Counted from the stretch's first letter, positions 48,799-62,007 are shown. The stretch is DNA of 64,000 nt from Dermatophagoides farinae (GCF_024713945.1 NC_134677.1:310001-374000); one strand, 5' to 3'. The notes: generated by a model from the sequence alone, not told the origin. Numbers and translations are program-made.

Positions 48799-50132
48799 AT
48801 GTTCGACATTGCCAACATGATTGGCATTACTGCTGAACATCTTTGTGAACTTTTAGGTCATTTTCATCATCCATTGACCGATCCACATAATAATCATCAC
48901 CATCATCATCATCATCTTCATCATCAGGATAAATTACAGCATTCAAGAATACTTTTGATTGATTGTCGATCATTTCTTGCTCACAATGAATCACATATTG
49001 TTCATTCGATTAATGTTTTCTGTCCACCATTTTTAAGGTAATGATGTAAAAAGCCTTGTTTTTTTGTTTATTTTGTTTATATTTTTTTTCACACTGACAA
49101 ACACAGGCGACGAAATGGAACAAAACCATTGTTGAAAACTTTATTTTCCGATAATTTGATTCAAGATCGTCTTATAACTGACTATTATTTTCATGTAATA
49201 TTGTATGAAGATCATGATTTAACATCGGATTCAATATCATTTTATATTGCACGATGTTTACAAGAGGAAGCTGGAATTAAATATATCAATTATTTGGAAG
49301 GTTAGTCTTTTTTTGTGTTTATCGAATAGTAATAATAATGAATGGTTGTTTTGATAATTATATTCAGGTGGCTTTAATCGTTTCCGTAATCGATACCCTT
49401 TATTTTGTACGAATACACCGAAACCGGTGATGTTGACGATGAAACCATCGAAAACAAGAATGATGAATCGAACAAATCGAAGGTCCAATTATCAATATAT
49501 CCATACGTGGCCATTCCGATCTAAATCGAATAATAATAATAATTATTTCAAACCATCCACACCAACATCATTAACATTTTATGATGATTTTCCAAGAATA
49601 TTTTTTGAGGATCAAACCGAACCTGCCGAATTATTACCGTATCTTTATCTGGGCAATGAATGTCATGCATCGTCGAAAAATTTATTGCTTAACCTAGGCA
49701 TAACCGCTGTGTTGAATGTATCACAAAGTTGTCCAAATCATTTTGAAGATGAATTCTTCTATAAACGTATACCTATCAGTGATTCTAAATGTGATGACAT
49801 CACCATTAGGATTAATGAAGCTTTAAATTTTATCGGTATGTATTGTTTCATTTATCAATGTTTTTAACTTACACACACACTCACACAAAATTTTCCTAAC
49901 AGATGAAATGAAAGAAGATCGAAATGGAAAAATTCTTGTTCATTGTCAAGCGGGTATAAGTCGATCAGCAACAATTTGTATTGCATATCTTATTAAAAAG
50001 AAACGTATACGTATGGAAGAAGCATATGAATTTGTTAAATCCCGACGTCAATTAATATCGCCCAATTTTAATTTCATGACCCAATTAATGGAATTTGAAG
50101 ATCAAATATTTGCCGATAATAAACAGATCTAA
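48799..50132 (+). CDS. Dual-specificity MAP kinase phosphatase (DUSP1/2/4/5-like)
   Basis: Four exons: 48799-49037, 49107-49300, 49368-49835, 49903-50132 (1131 nt, 376 aa). The N-terminal rhodanese/CH2 domain (LLIDCRSFLAHNESHIVHSI) carries the basic kinase-interaction motif FLRRRNGTKPLL, which is formed across the first splice junction. A His-rich repeat tract is inserted in it (about residues 33-45). The catalytic domain starts PAELLPYLYLGNECHA, followed by LGITAVLNVSQSCPNHFE. The signature loop HCQAGISRSATICIAYL supplies the catalytic Cys and Arg, with the general acid Asp in PISDSKCDD. The ending RRQLISPNFNFMTQLMEFE is typical of inducible nuclear MKPs. It dephosphorylates Thr/Tyr in MAP kinase activation loops; which kinase it prefers cannot be read. 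Confidence 0.92.
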
Positions 50133-51433
50133 CAACAAAATATTACGATCCTCATTCATTCATTCATTCATTCATCAACATCATCGAATATATTTACAGA
50201 CCACCCTTTTTCATTTTAAACAACTAACAAACGATCAACTATACATTTGGTTTTTTTCGATTGTTGGTTATATAAACAACAACAACTAGATCATCATCAT
50301 CATCATCCATTAAGCTGTTGAATCTAGAATTCTTTTTGATAAATATCTTTCACAGTTTCCACAATATTACCACATTCAAACACAGCCAAATCAACCATCA
50401 TATTGGTTCATGTTTACGTGTTTTTTGTTTCATTTTTTTTCTACATATAAATAATTAATCATATTGTATCATCATTTTCTTATAATAATTACATATTTTT
50501 GTCAGTCTGACATGAAATTTTCTTTATTTTTCTACAAAAAAAAAACCATCAACCACTAGATAAACACACGAATATATATACAACATTCACTTTTAAATTA
50601 TATATTTTTCTAAATATCTATTTTTCAGACAAACAGAACAAACACTAGTCATATTTTTATTTTATCATGTTCTCATTAATTATAATCCATTCATGACATC
50701 TTCATCATCATGATCATACACACGTAACGAACAATTCACATTCATTGATATTTACAAAAGTTAGCGACAAAAAGTGCCTAAATAAATCTATTGAATAAAA
50801 ATTTGTTGATTTTAATTTGAAAAACAAAAATCAACATCAAATAAATAATTGAACATTTGAATCAATCATTAGCGGTATTTGTTTTCAATTATTTCAAGTG
50901 CTGCCATCTGTTAATGGAGAGAAAAGAACTATTGTTTCATTTTCATATTTTTTTTTACTAAAAAAAACCGTTGATCATTTAAAATTGATGATGAACTTTC
51001 TACAAATTCAAACAAAAAAAAATTAATTTATTTTTCTTTATTTAATGAAATGAGGTAAATCAATATTAGCTCAATGCGGAGATTAAAATAAAAAAATTAT
51101 AATTATATTTAGGCAAATCGATCATCATCATCACCATGAATGGCAACCAGTGAATATAATAATAATGATTCAACTATCAAAAATTAGAAAAAGGCAATGG
51201 TTTCATTTTTCGTTTCGTATAGAATCAAGCAATGTATCACAATGGTCAGGATTTTTTTTTCTCTTTTGATGATGATTTTGATTTTATGGTACGGATAAAT
51301 GAATGAATGTGATTTATTAGATTAAAAGCCACTGGTGTATTGTTTTCGTTTTTTTTTCGAAATCGAATGTTTTGAAGTTTTATAATAACACGTTGTCGTG
51401 TGTGTGTGTATGTTGAGAATGTATCAATGTATT
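50133..51433. other. Convergent spacer DUSP/TACC
   Basis: 1.3 kb of AT-rich sequence, presumably the two 3' UTRs. Nothing else recognised. Confidence 0.5.
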
Positions 51434-52492
51434 TTAGGCCTTTTGATTAGCAATAAGTTCATTGACAATAGTGGATAGTCCTTCATTTTCACGATTTTTT
51501 TGTTCAATTTGTGATTGTAGTCCATTTACTTTCATTTCAAGAACCTTTACCTGTGCTTTGAGGCTAACAGTTTCATTATTATTCAGTAATCGTTGATTGG
51601 CACTGTGGAAAAAAATTCGGAAATATTCAATTAATATCGAATGATTTACTATTTCTGGAAAAACTTACGTTTCAATTGCCTCATCAGCTTGTTGCCGTAG
51701 ACGAATACAATCATCATGTTTTTCTTTTAGTTTATCTTTTAATTCTTTAATACGATTAGTTTTTTGTAACAATTGTTGATCCATTTCTTTCACTAGCGTA
51801 CGCAGACTATCATAACGGCTATGAATTTCATAATAATTCTTTTCAACACCATTAATATCTTCTTCTAATTGGCTAATGATCATGGAATTTTTCTTCAATT
51901 CTTCATCTTTCATGTCAATATCTTTCTGATTTATGGACAATTTCATTGTTGTTTGATTGATTATTTCTTCATTATACAATAACAATTGTTCCATTAATAA
52001 TCCTAAATCATCATTTTTTTGTTGCAATTTTTCAATTTTTTCATCATTCATCTCGATATTCTGTTGTTGTAGTGGAGTTAATCCATTCTCATTGATAATC
52101 TTATCATCGTTAACAACAATATTTTTGCCATCAAGATTATCATTATTATCATTCGTTTTCATTGGAGTGTTAAGATGAAGAAGATCCTCGCTTCGATTAT
52201 TAGAATTCAGATCCGATTCATCGTTATTATTATCAACTTGAGGATCTAAACATGAATTATACGTATCATTTGAAGATGGTGGTGTTGCTGTAGCTGCCAC
52301 TTTCATGGGCGTATCAACCAATGGATCAAATTGTCTATATAACGATATACGGCCAACATTTACAACACGACGATTACCATCTTTATTATATTCCCATTGA
52401 TCCAATTGTTCGATAAACTGATCAGTGTTGGCGTTGAATTGATTATCATCATCATTTTCATTATTTTCGTTGTTTTCAATCATTTTATCCAT
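51434..52492 (-). CDS. TACC: TACC-family coiled-coil protein (centrosome/spindle)
   Basis: Two minus-strand exons: 52492-51669 and 51602-51434 (993 nt, 330 aa) from the ATG of MDKMIENN. The open frame continues upstream to 52660 with a cysteine-rich leader that looks non-coding, so the start is uncertain and 5' exons may exist. An acidic Asn/Asp-rich N-terminus contains GRISLYRQFDPLVDTP, the short SLY..FDPL motif that precedes the TACC domain. The last ~190 residues are continuous coiled coil, ending LQSQIEQKNRENEGLSTIVN. That is the TACC C-terminal pattern (E.K..EN.EL..I.D.LI). TACC proteins recruit XMAP215/Msps to centrosomes and spindle microtubules. Shorter than most animal TACCs. Confidence 0.8.
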
Positions 52493-52838
52493 TGTTTTTG
52501 GATTTAATTCAGGAATAATAATAATATTTTGAAACACAAAATGACCAAAAGTTAACAAATTTTTATCATATACCGCGATTGAATGTGGCAACGAACTAAA
52601 AACACAAGACAAGAAAGACAACACAACACAACACAAACCCATTCTGCATCTCATCATCATCGATTTTTTTAACCATGACAGTTAATGGGGTCATTCATAA
52701 AGAACGTTATCGAACAGAAAAAAAAAATTTGAATTATATTTCATCATCGATTTTTGGTAAATGCCAATTTTTTATTTAATTTTTTTTCTAATTACAAAAT
52801 ATTAAATTTTTTTTTGTTTGGAATGTTTTGTTTTTTTT

Positions 52839-53645
52839 CTAGTCAAGAAAAAGTCTTGGATCATAGCTTGGCTTTGGACTTGTTGGTCGATATTTTTTAT
52901 TATTATATGGTGAACGAGATCTTGAACGGCTAAATGATTGTCGTTTTTGATGATGATGACGATGAGAATTATGGCTTGATGATGGTGATCGTGAACGATT
53001 CCTTCGATGATAATTTCTAGTTTTTTTCAAAGAGATTCATTAATATTAATTTTTTCAGAAAAAATTTAAAATTACCCTTCTTTACGAGAATAATATTCAT
53101 TAGAAATTGGTGAACGTTGTCCATAACTTGTTGTTGAATAATTATTACGTTTTCGCATCTGTGTTGGAGCTTTTGATCATTGATTTGATGGGAAAAAATT
53201 TCAAATTTTAGATTATTATCTTTACATATACGACACACAAAAATCAACAATTCTTTAATTACTTTTTCGATCTCCTTGTGCAAATTCTGCGCATAATTCA
53301 TTGCCCCATAAACGATCATATTTTAATTTTCGTATTGCATATTCAGCATCTTTCAGTCTTTCGAATTCAACATAGGCAAAACCACGAATTTTTCCTGTAT
53401 AAAAATCTTTTGGTATATAAACATCTTTTACTGGGCCATATTTTTCAAAAATTTCACGTAAATCATGCGATCTGTGTTGATTTTAGTTGATTTTCAAGAC
53501 AAAAAAAAATAATTAATGAATTTGTTAATAAAAAATCTAAAACAAACCTTGTCTGAAATGGAACACGTTTTATGAACAAAGAACGATTAGGTTTCGGTGC
53601 TGATGAATAATCATATCGATGATGATGATGATGATGATGACTCAT
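52839..53645 (-). CDS. SR splicing factor, SRSF10/SRSF12-like
   Basis: Four minus-strand exons: 53645-53548, 53471-53263, 53169-53076, 53016-52839 (579 nt, 192 aa). After a short His tract, one RRM runs from SLFIKRVPFQTRSHDLREIF through YGPVKDVYIPKDFYTGKIRG and FAYVEFERLKDAEYA to CAEFAQGDRKTPTQM. The phrases VYIP.DFYT and AQGDRKTP are characteristic of SRSF10/12. The C-terminus is a short RS domain (RRNRSRSPSSS, SRSRSRSPYNN). It is a nuclear pre-mRNA splicing regulator; in this family activity depends on RS phosphorylation. The more distal open frame upstream of 53645 has no ATG. Confidence 0.85.
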
Positions 53646-54236
53646 CTTTTCTTTTTCAATTTCCAATTGAATTATTCGATATCTTTGATTATCAAACAAA
53701 ACACTAAACTATCACCAAAAGATCACAAAAAAACGCGTTCGAAATAAGTCAACACACATATATAACACAAAGGGAAATGTAATGAATTCGAACTTTATAA
53801 AAAAAATTTTTTTTCCTTTTAAACATTCGTTTTCTATTTGCACCGATTATGGTTAACCCAAATAGCCGATAAATGAAAATAATAAAAATTTGTAATTGCA
53901 TTAAATTTTTTTGACAAAATGTGGCGACATTGTTTTTATTTTATTTATTTAATTTAATAATTTGTAATTCATTAATATCATTATCATAGATAAAAATTGA
54001 GAAAAAAAATGTATAAAATCAAAGTGAAATTCAATGGCAAAAAAAAGGAACACAATCAAGATAGTCTAGGTATGAAAGAATGGGATATTATAAAAATTAT
54101 GCTTAAAAATTAAAAATAAACATCAAATGCAATCGAAAGTAAAAATTATGAAAGAAAAAAAATGCTGAAACAAAATTCATGATTATAAAATATAAATTAT
54201 ATGAAAAATAGCCAAAAGAAAAAAAAACAATGATGA
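53646..54236. other. Spacer between SR factor and CREBZF-like gene
   Basis: 591 bp, AT-rich. Contains the SR factor 5' leader and the bZIP 3' UTR. Nothing else seen. Confidence 0.5.
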
Positions 54237-55643
54237 TCAACAACAACTTTTTCGAATCATTGTTTTACCACCACCACCACCGCCACCACCAGCACAGACA
54301 CCAACACTACCGGTAGTAGTAGCACTATTATTATTGCTATTACTAGCATTGGAACAATTATGACAAAATTGTAATGACATTTCACAATTTGGTTTAACAT
54401 GAAAACAGATTCCAGCATTCGAATTATCCTTAGAAGGATTTTGATAATGAACATTGGTGGTGTGAGCAGCAATACTGTGGTTGTTTCCGTCCATTTTTGT
54501 TGTTGTAAATGTTGATGATTTCAATCGTTTTTTAACATGATGGTGGTGGTGATCATCATCATTCATCATATTGAATTGTTGATCATTATTGATATGAACA
54601 CTATTCAATCTAATTGTTGGTAATTTTTTCATGTGTTCAATCAATTCCATTATTTGCGGTGTTTGCCGTAGAATTAATTCCAGATAATTTACTCGATTTT
54701 GTGTTTTGTCCAATATATTTGCCATTCCATCGTACATTTGTTTATATTGAGCCAATTCTGATTCCAATTTTTCATTACGATTAATTAATATTTGCATTTC
54801 AGTTTTCTTTTTGGCACGATTTTGACGTGCAGCAATTGCATTTGGATTCATGCATACAATTTTTGTTGATTTTTTTGATGTTGATCTTCGTCCACCATTA
54901 TTATCATTAGAAATGGTAGCTGTTGTTTTTGATTGTTGTGGTTGATTTATTGTCGATAATGAATATTGTGAGATCAAATCATCATTATCATCATCATCAT
55001 CATCATCATCATCTTGATTATTAGTCAATGGATTATTATTATCATCATATTGATTTTGGTCTTGTAATTGTCCAGCAATATTCGCTACAAATTGAACATT
55101 TTGTTCAAATTTTAAATTCTGTTCATATAATGGCGAAAATATTGGCTGTTGCTGTTGCTGCTGTGGCCGAGGTGGATCAACTAGTGTTTGTTGTAGCTCA
55201 TTAACATTAGTCAATGTTACTAATGATGAAAATTCATCTTTATTTTTAATAATTGGATTAATTTGTTGCTGTTGTTGTAGTAGTTGATGTTCATCAACAA
55301 GTGTAGTATTAAAGTATAATGTTGGCTGAATCGATGCTAAATCCAAATTGTACATGCAAGTAGAATCTAAATTTTCAAATAAAAATGATTCTGATGAGGA
55401 TTCAATTGTTGTTGGCATTCCAATTACATTACCATTCCAATCCAATGGATCAGTAGCAATATCAGCAGTAGTAGTAGTAGTAATTATTGGTGATGACGGT
55501 CTATTTATTAATACATTTGTATCTGATGATGATGATAATGGATCTTCATTATCACGATGACTGATACATGGTGTCGGTGCATTCCATAAATCATAATTTG
55601 TATCATTAAACTGTTCATCAACCAATGATTGTTCCAAAGCCAT
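54237..55643 (-). CDS. CREBZF: CREBZF (Zhangfei)-like bZIP transcription factor
   Basis: Single exon, 468 aa, starting MALEQSLVDEQF. The N-terminal 250 residues are a low-complexity acidic/Gln-rich region. The basic region NPNAIAARQNRAKKKTEMQI has the NAIAAR.NR.KKK pattern of CREBZF, followed by a leucine zipper (LESELAQYKQMYDGM...YLELIL). A C-terminal block GICFHVKPNCEMSLQFCHNC resembles the CREBZF tail (G.C.HV......FC..C), which most other bZIP families lack. The end is a Gly tract and KSCC. It is a nuclear protein; vertebrate CREBZF acts with HCF-1 and in ER-stress and lipid regulation. I could not identify a clear HCF-binding tetrapeptide. Confidence 0.75.
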   Translation of the reverse strand: MALEQSLVDEQFNDTNYDLWNAPTPCISHRDNEDPLSSSSDTNVLINRPSSPIITTTTTADIATDPLDWNGNVIGMPTTIESSSESFLFENLDSTCMYNLDLASIQPTLYFNTTLVDEHQLLQQQQQINPIIKNKDEFSSLVTLTNVNELQQTLVDPPRPQQQQQQPIFSPLYEQNLKFEQNVQFVANIAGQLQDQNQYDDNNNPLTNNQDDDDDDDDDNDDLISQYSLSTINQPQQSKTTATISNDNNGGRRSTSKKSTKIVCMNPNAIAARQNRAKKKTEMQILINRNEKLESELAQYKQMYDGMANILDKTQNRVNYLELILRQTPQIMELIEHMKKLPTIRLNSVHINNDQQFNMMNDDDHHHHHVKKRLKSSTFTTTKMDGNNHSIAAHTTNVHYQNPSKDNSNAGICFHVKPNCEMSLQFCHNCSNASNSNNNSATTTGSVGVCAGGGGGGGGKTMIRKSCC

Positions 55644-56312
55644 TATTGATGTCGGTGATAATAGCGATAAAATCGGTGATAATATTCTCTGTGAATTGTT
55701 GTTGTTTGATTCCAGATTTCTGGTTTCTATATCAATGATGATGATTAAATAGAATTTGATTTGTTATCAATAAAAATCGATTCGTTCACAAAATGGCCTA
55801 TGACCGATATATACCAACACCAATCAAAATGATAAATGAAATGCAATGATTGAAAATCAATCACAACGTGTGTTTGTGTGTGTGTGTGTATGCGTGTGTG
55901 TGCGTCCGTGTGAAAGGCTGAAATGAAAATGATAATTTTATTTCTTGTAACCATTCTTTACGTTATACAAACGTTTTCTACCCCAACATGAATGCATACA
56001 ATACAAGTGAATAATATTACCGACCACCATAACAATAGATACAATTAGATATTACGCGCATGTCTTTAAGATCTTTTTGTTGCCAACCGGTGGCAATATT
56101 GTTAAGCATTGCATCATTGACAGAATAATGATTTCATCATTATCTGTTATACATTTCATCATTTTTAAGAATTTTATTCCCGATATATGATGATGATGAT
56201 GATGATGATATGATAAAAATAATAAAATGAATTGTGGTGAATAATAATTTGCATAATAAAACAAACAAAAAAATGAACAACAACAAAATCCAACAACAAC
56301 AAGTTGTATATG
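55644..56312. other. Spacer between CREBZF-like gene and DUOX 3' end
   Basis: 669 bp, includes a GT run (55868-55910) and an ATG-repeat (56188-56210). It presumably holds the bZIP promoter/5' UTR and the DUOX 3' UTR. Confidence 0.5.
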
Positions 56313-59300
56313 TCAAAAATTTTCAAAATGATGTTTAAATATAATTCCCTCTTTACGATTCAATTGATCACATGCTTGTTGTACACTATTTGTCATTGGA
56401 TTTGGTCCACAACTGAATACACCAACTCTTTCGACCTGTGATATATCGAAATCGAAAGGGGTAGAAAAAAAAATTTATGAATATTAAAAAAAAAGGTTAA
56501 AAATAATAATAATATTTATTTACATTTCGATGTTCATATTGTAATGATTCCAAAAAAACTTTAAAATTGGGTCTACCAAAATGTGTTTTCGCTTGTAAAC
56601 CGGTGAATAAACTTTTGTTGGAAATACGTTGAAAATGACGTTCACAAATATACTACAAACAAAGAGCAAAAATTTTTTTGGGTAAGAAATTATTAATTTG
56701 ATGAATGAATGAATGAACCTTACCAACATTGTTGTTCTTAGATCAAATTTTTCATAAAATTGTGTAATGAAAATATGTGTGACCAATAAATTATTGAAAT
56801 CTTTTTCTTCTGCTTCACGTATTACATCGGACATCCATTCAAAATGTTTTTGTGTACGTGTTACCCATAGAAAATAGACTTTTTTACAATTAATCTTGGC
56901 ATTTATGCTTGAACGAAATGTTATATCTTTGATAATAGATGCAAATGGTGTAATACCGATACCGCCGCCAACCAGCACCGATACATCGAAACGAAACCAA
57001 TCCTGGTGGCCTTCACCATATGGTCCATCTAGATACAGTTTAGGATATGGTCTTCCATTCAACAGGTTATGATCATACATTTGGCGAATATTTTTCGTGA
57101 ATGGTCCAATCGCTCGAATATAAAGTGAAAGTGTTGATTCATGTGGTGCCGATGCAATGGTGAACGGATGATATTCCCCTGGATTCAAACCTAAACAAGC
57201 TATACGTAACCATTGGCCGCTTTTATAATCAAAATTTGGTGGTTTTTTAAACTCTAAATGTGTAACATTCGATGGATGTAATGTTGCTTTTACGACGGAT
57301 ATTTCAATCTTTTTTCGACTTGCACTAATCAATCGATCAATAGTGAATAATGTCTGGATCGAGAAAAATAAATAGAAAATGTTAATTTAAAGAAAATAAA
57401 TAAATAAATGACAACGAACCAATGGAATGACAAAATAAAAATAGAAAATTGGCGGTTGAACCAATCGTCCCAAGCCATGTAATACCATCAATAGATAGAA
57501 TAATGGATAAAGACTATGTGTTATCCAGAATGCATTGAATATATGACGACGTGAATATGGTATAGCAAAAATGTAAATAATGAACAATAAACATAGTAAA
57601 CTGAAACCAGTTAATCCAGTCAATGTACCGAATACCCAATGATGAAATTTTGGCATTTCATTTGAACTATTCAATCAATGAAATGAGAAATAAATAGAAA
57701 AAAAAATTCAAATTCATCATAATGATGATGCAACATACGTGAAATAAGTTTCCGATAGAATACAATTCAAATCAGATGGACGTTGTGTGGATATATGATA
57801 AAAATTACTAACATGACCAAATGAATGTAGAATGGCCATTATGAATGCCAGGAACGCAATGTATTTATGAAATGCAACAACCGAATCAAATGGAATATAG
57901 TGATGTAAAAATGTTTCTCGTATTACCGTTATGATATTACGACACATTGTCAATAGAATCGTTGAATAGGTAAACATCATTACACTTGCCGAACCACGTG
58001 TTATTGGTATGCCCATTCCGGCTATTTGGCGAAGTCCCGATGATTCATTTAGATTGGCATAATAATAAGCTTTATCCAGAAAAATAATCATTGCAATTAG
58101 ATTGTAGAAAATCAGACAGAATATTTCTTTCTTTTTTGCATCAAAAAATCGTATCCATGATACAATCCAATCTGGTTCACGGGAATTTTCTTGTGTTTCA
58201 ATTTTTAAAAATGTTGGCACTCGATTAATTCGAGTGAAATCTGGCCCATTATTGGCATGACCACCAAAATAACTGCGAACAATTGTATCGTTTGCACGAA
58301 TTATTTTACTCTGTCTTTTATTCGATTTCATCATCTGTTGTGGTAATTTATCCAAACTGGACAGATCAAAATTCAATTCAGTATAACCTAATTCTTCTTT
58401 ATAATTATGAAATAAACGACTAAAATCTTCAAATGTAAGCTCTTTTTTAGCTGTGAAACCATTTTCCAATAACATTGATTGTATTGTTTCATTCATCTCT
58501 ATTGATGATACACTTTGATTAGCAATTTCCAGCAATGATTTAATCATTGCACGAAAATCATCAATAGATAAACGACCAGTTTGATTCATATCATACATAT
58601 CAAACATGATACGAATTTTTTGTTCAGCTGAACCTTTTGCAAATATGATGATTACATCCAAGAATTCACGAAACGATATATAACCATTATTGTCTTTATC
58701 GATCAAACGAAACATTTGCTGCACGAATGTAGCATCCGGACGCATTGATAATACCTCGGCGAATTCAAATTGTGTTAATTCTGTTTCGATAATTTCTTTG
58801 GCCGATTTCAAATCTAAATTGCCAATTTTATCCGGTTTTCGATTGAAAGCCTGTGTGAATACGACACGAAAAAATTTTTCCAAATGTTTTTGCCGTTTAC
58901 ATTTAGTATATGCTGATCTGAATATAAATCTCAATTCTTTTGATGATCGTTCCATTTGATAATGAATTTCATTTAGAAATGTTTCAAATTTTGTCAGAAA
59001 TTTTTCCCGTTCATAATATGAATCAAATTTCAATACAAGATCATATTCTTTTGGAAAACGAATCAACATATGATTTTGGCATCGATTTGCACTTAGTTCC
59101 ACGGATATTTTTCCAGCACTTTTTTTGAGATAAATACTACGTACAATACGATTTTCATATTGTAATTTCACAACGATAGCATGAATTTTTGAATTTAAAA
59201 TTACAATCGTATTACGATAACCATCACTGTTATTGCCAAGCCATTCTTGTACCAATGTACTATCATCATTGATTGTCATACGACGAAGTTTTGACACTTT

Positions 59301-61459
59301 TATACGTTGACATTCGGTTTGACGATTACGTCGATGTACCAATAATTTTAATATGATAATCAACAACATAATAAACAACGGTATGAATAGAATGGTGGCG
59401 ATAAATGATAATTCACTGCCATTGAAATAATCATAACATTGTCCATTGGTACAATTTTCCATTGATTCAATTGTTTGAAATGTTGCCAGTGTTAAACATT
59501 TTGTTTCCGTTGCAGCAGTTGTATCACATGGATAAACACGAATCAATTTCCGTAGGCTCTCGAAACATTTATCCGATATGGAATTTTCATCATCATTTTC
59601 CATTGTTGGTAATTTAAATGCAGCAGGTTGTATTAATTCATCTGTAAATTTTGTAATCGATCTGATTATGTCGGAAAATTTAATCTGTTTCAACATTCGT
59701 ATTTGATATGAATCGAATAGGCCATTATTTGTGTTTTCAAAATACAAACGATCACCATTACGAAGACGTAGAAATTGTTCAATGAAAAAATATTTTATCA
59801 ATGGACCCGGTTCTTTACCATTATTCTCTAATAATGCGCCAACAATTAGATCAATGTTGGCCACATTATTTCGATATAATTGTGATAATTTCCTTTCTAA
59901 TTGATGATTCAAACGTCGTGGATATGACCATTGTGTACGTGATAATTGTTTAAATGATCCATATGTAATATTCTGATCAAGACCAATTTGTTTTCTTATC
60001 GATAGATAATCAGGTGTACCAAAATCACGAGAATATTGTAGAAGAATAGCGATTAAATTTTGTCGAGTAAAATCTGCTGCTGTTCCTTTGGAATACATAA
60101 GAATATCTTCAACAATATAATGATCATCACGTTGTGCACTTTGTAATAATAATCCGACCAGAATTTTTTCGAATCCACCACGTACTACATAATTTAATGG
60201 CTCAAAATATGTATTACATGTACGTAGGATTGAATAACGGAAATTTTTTGAACATTCTGTACCCAATTTGAATACAAATGGTGATATCAATGTATAATGA
60301 TAAACATTGGATAGAATTTCAAATAAATCACTAATTTGTGGATCAATCATTGGATCATATCCATGATACGGTGGCAGTGTTTCACCAATGAATGATGGTA
60401 GCCATTCATTGAACACAATATGCTGTATTGTAGCGATTGTATATTTTCTTGCTTCATCATATATAGCTTGATCGGATAGATTTGGATTTTTTTGATAAAT
60501 TAATTCAGCAATCAGATTATGCCAATGAATCCATATGAAATGTATGGTCAATAAAAATGGATTTTCATTTATTGGATTATCACCAAAATCTAAAACGAAA
60601 ACAAAAATTTATGAACAAAAAAAAATCATTATCATTATTTTCAAAACTTACAATTAAAACATTCTCGACCAAATCGATGGTTCGATGATGATTGATGATG
60701 TTTAGTATGATCGATTAAACGGCCACGTTTATATGTACGAAGAAAATCGGCACAAAATTTTGAATCACCATATACAAGTTCACCATCGATCCAAATGCTA
60801 CGAAAATTCATTTTACTCGGCAGATATTCGGTGGACGATTCGGATAATTTACAATGTTCAATTTCATTTAAAAACATAAAACTATGTCCAGGAGTACTAG
60901 GGCGATATCGCACTTCATTTCCAAGACGATCCAGATATGTTTTCGGCAACGGAATTTTTCGATAATTCGGTGGACATCTTGGACGCCATGTATACATCAT
61001 TTCATTCATGATAAACATGCCAAAATATACGGACATTAAATTCTTACCATTGACGGAGAAATGAATTTGATTATCTTTGAAAATTGATTCACTTAACATA
61101 AAAATGTTGCTAGTCATATTACTATCAACCGATGGTTGAGATAATTTTGGAAACATCAATCGTTTCAATGGTGAACCTTTTGAACCAAGATCTGGTTTAT
61201 TTAAATCATGATACCAGCCATCATAACTAATGAATTCATTCGAAGATCCAGTGGAACCCAATGGAAAATTCTTGAATATTCGTAATAATGATCCACTAAT
61301 TTCATCATCAAAATCACCATCAATCGTTGTATGAGTTGTTTTCGATTCATTTGCTTTTCGTAAACGTTGCATAAACAATGGAACCATGGCAGATGATTGA
61401 TTTGATAGAATCATCAATATCAATATTATAGCACCATAATTAACTACACGACTATCCAT
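56313..61459 (-). CDS. Duox: Dual oxidase (DUOX): peroxidase-like + EF-hand + NADPH oxidase
   Basis: Six minus-strand exons: 61459-60652, 60589-57739, 57666-57420, 57353-56724, 56652-56524, 56435-56313 (4788 nt, 1595 aa). It starts [20 protein letters not shown], a signal peptide. The extracellular peroxidase-homology domain runs from [20 protein letters not shown] to [17 protein letters not shown]. After a transmembrane helix come two EF-hand loops, [13 protein letters not shown] and [13 protein letters not shown]. The NOX core has paired histidines in [20 protein letters not shown] and [23 protein letters not shown] is bound at HPFTIASAP and NADPH at [12 protein letters not shown], with the end [14 protein letters not shown]. 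It makes H2O2 at the outer membrane face; in arthropods it serves gut defence and cuticle cross-linking. The peroxidase-like domain is diverged (see findings). Confidence 0.95.
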
Positions 61460-62007
61460 GATCAATGATGAAATGATGAATGAATGAATGTGAATAAAAA
61501 TTAATTGAATCAGAGAGGAAATTCTTTTTTTTCTATACAACTGAGGATACTGTTGTTGTCGTGATATAAAATTTCCATGACAGGAAATTGGTGTGCCATC
61601 ATCATCATCATCATCATCATCATAATCAAACTTGAATTGCAATGGCCAAATTTCAGTAATTCTACAAAAATGAAAATTTACAGTAATCATCTGTTTATCC
61701 GAATTTTCATATATAAAATAATCTTACCATTAATTTTTTTTTCATTTTATTTGTTTCCTTGTTCCAATGAATACAAGAAAACTTTCATCCTTGAATTATG
61801 CAAACGGAATACAATGGAAAAACCGCAATAGCAATTTTATTTTATTTTATTTTTACTTTTAATATTTGTTTGTGATAACACACAATCCACATAGATGAAA
61901 TGAAATTTATAATATTTTTGTTAATTCGGATTCATAAATCATAAAATTAAATAATAAAAAAAAATTAGAATGAATGCACGAATAAAGAATATTATCTTAC
62001 ATGAAAA
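61460..62007. other. Spacer upstream of DUOX and downstream of the NuMA-like gene
   Basis: 548 bp. The DUOX frame stays open upstream to 61690 but the extension (EIWPLQFKFDYDDDDDDDD) is partly an ATC-repeat translation and precedes the signal peptide, so it is probably 5' UTR. A GT..AG intron within it is possible. Confidence 0.4.

Noticed and set aside
52493-52660. Upstream extension of TACC (MMMRCRMGLCCVVLSFLSC) as a signal peptide
   Set aside because: TACC proteins are cytoplasmic, the stretch looks like leader sequence, and the ATG at 52492 gives a sensible start.
61460-61690. Upstream extension of DUOX
   Set aside because: It would bury the signal peptide behind an Asp-repeat made from an ATC microsatellite.
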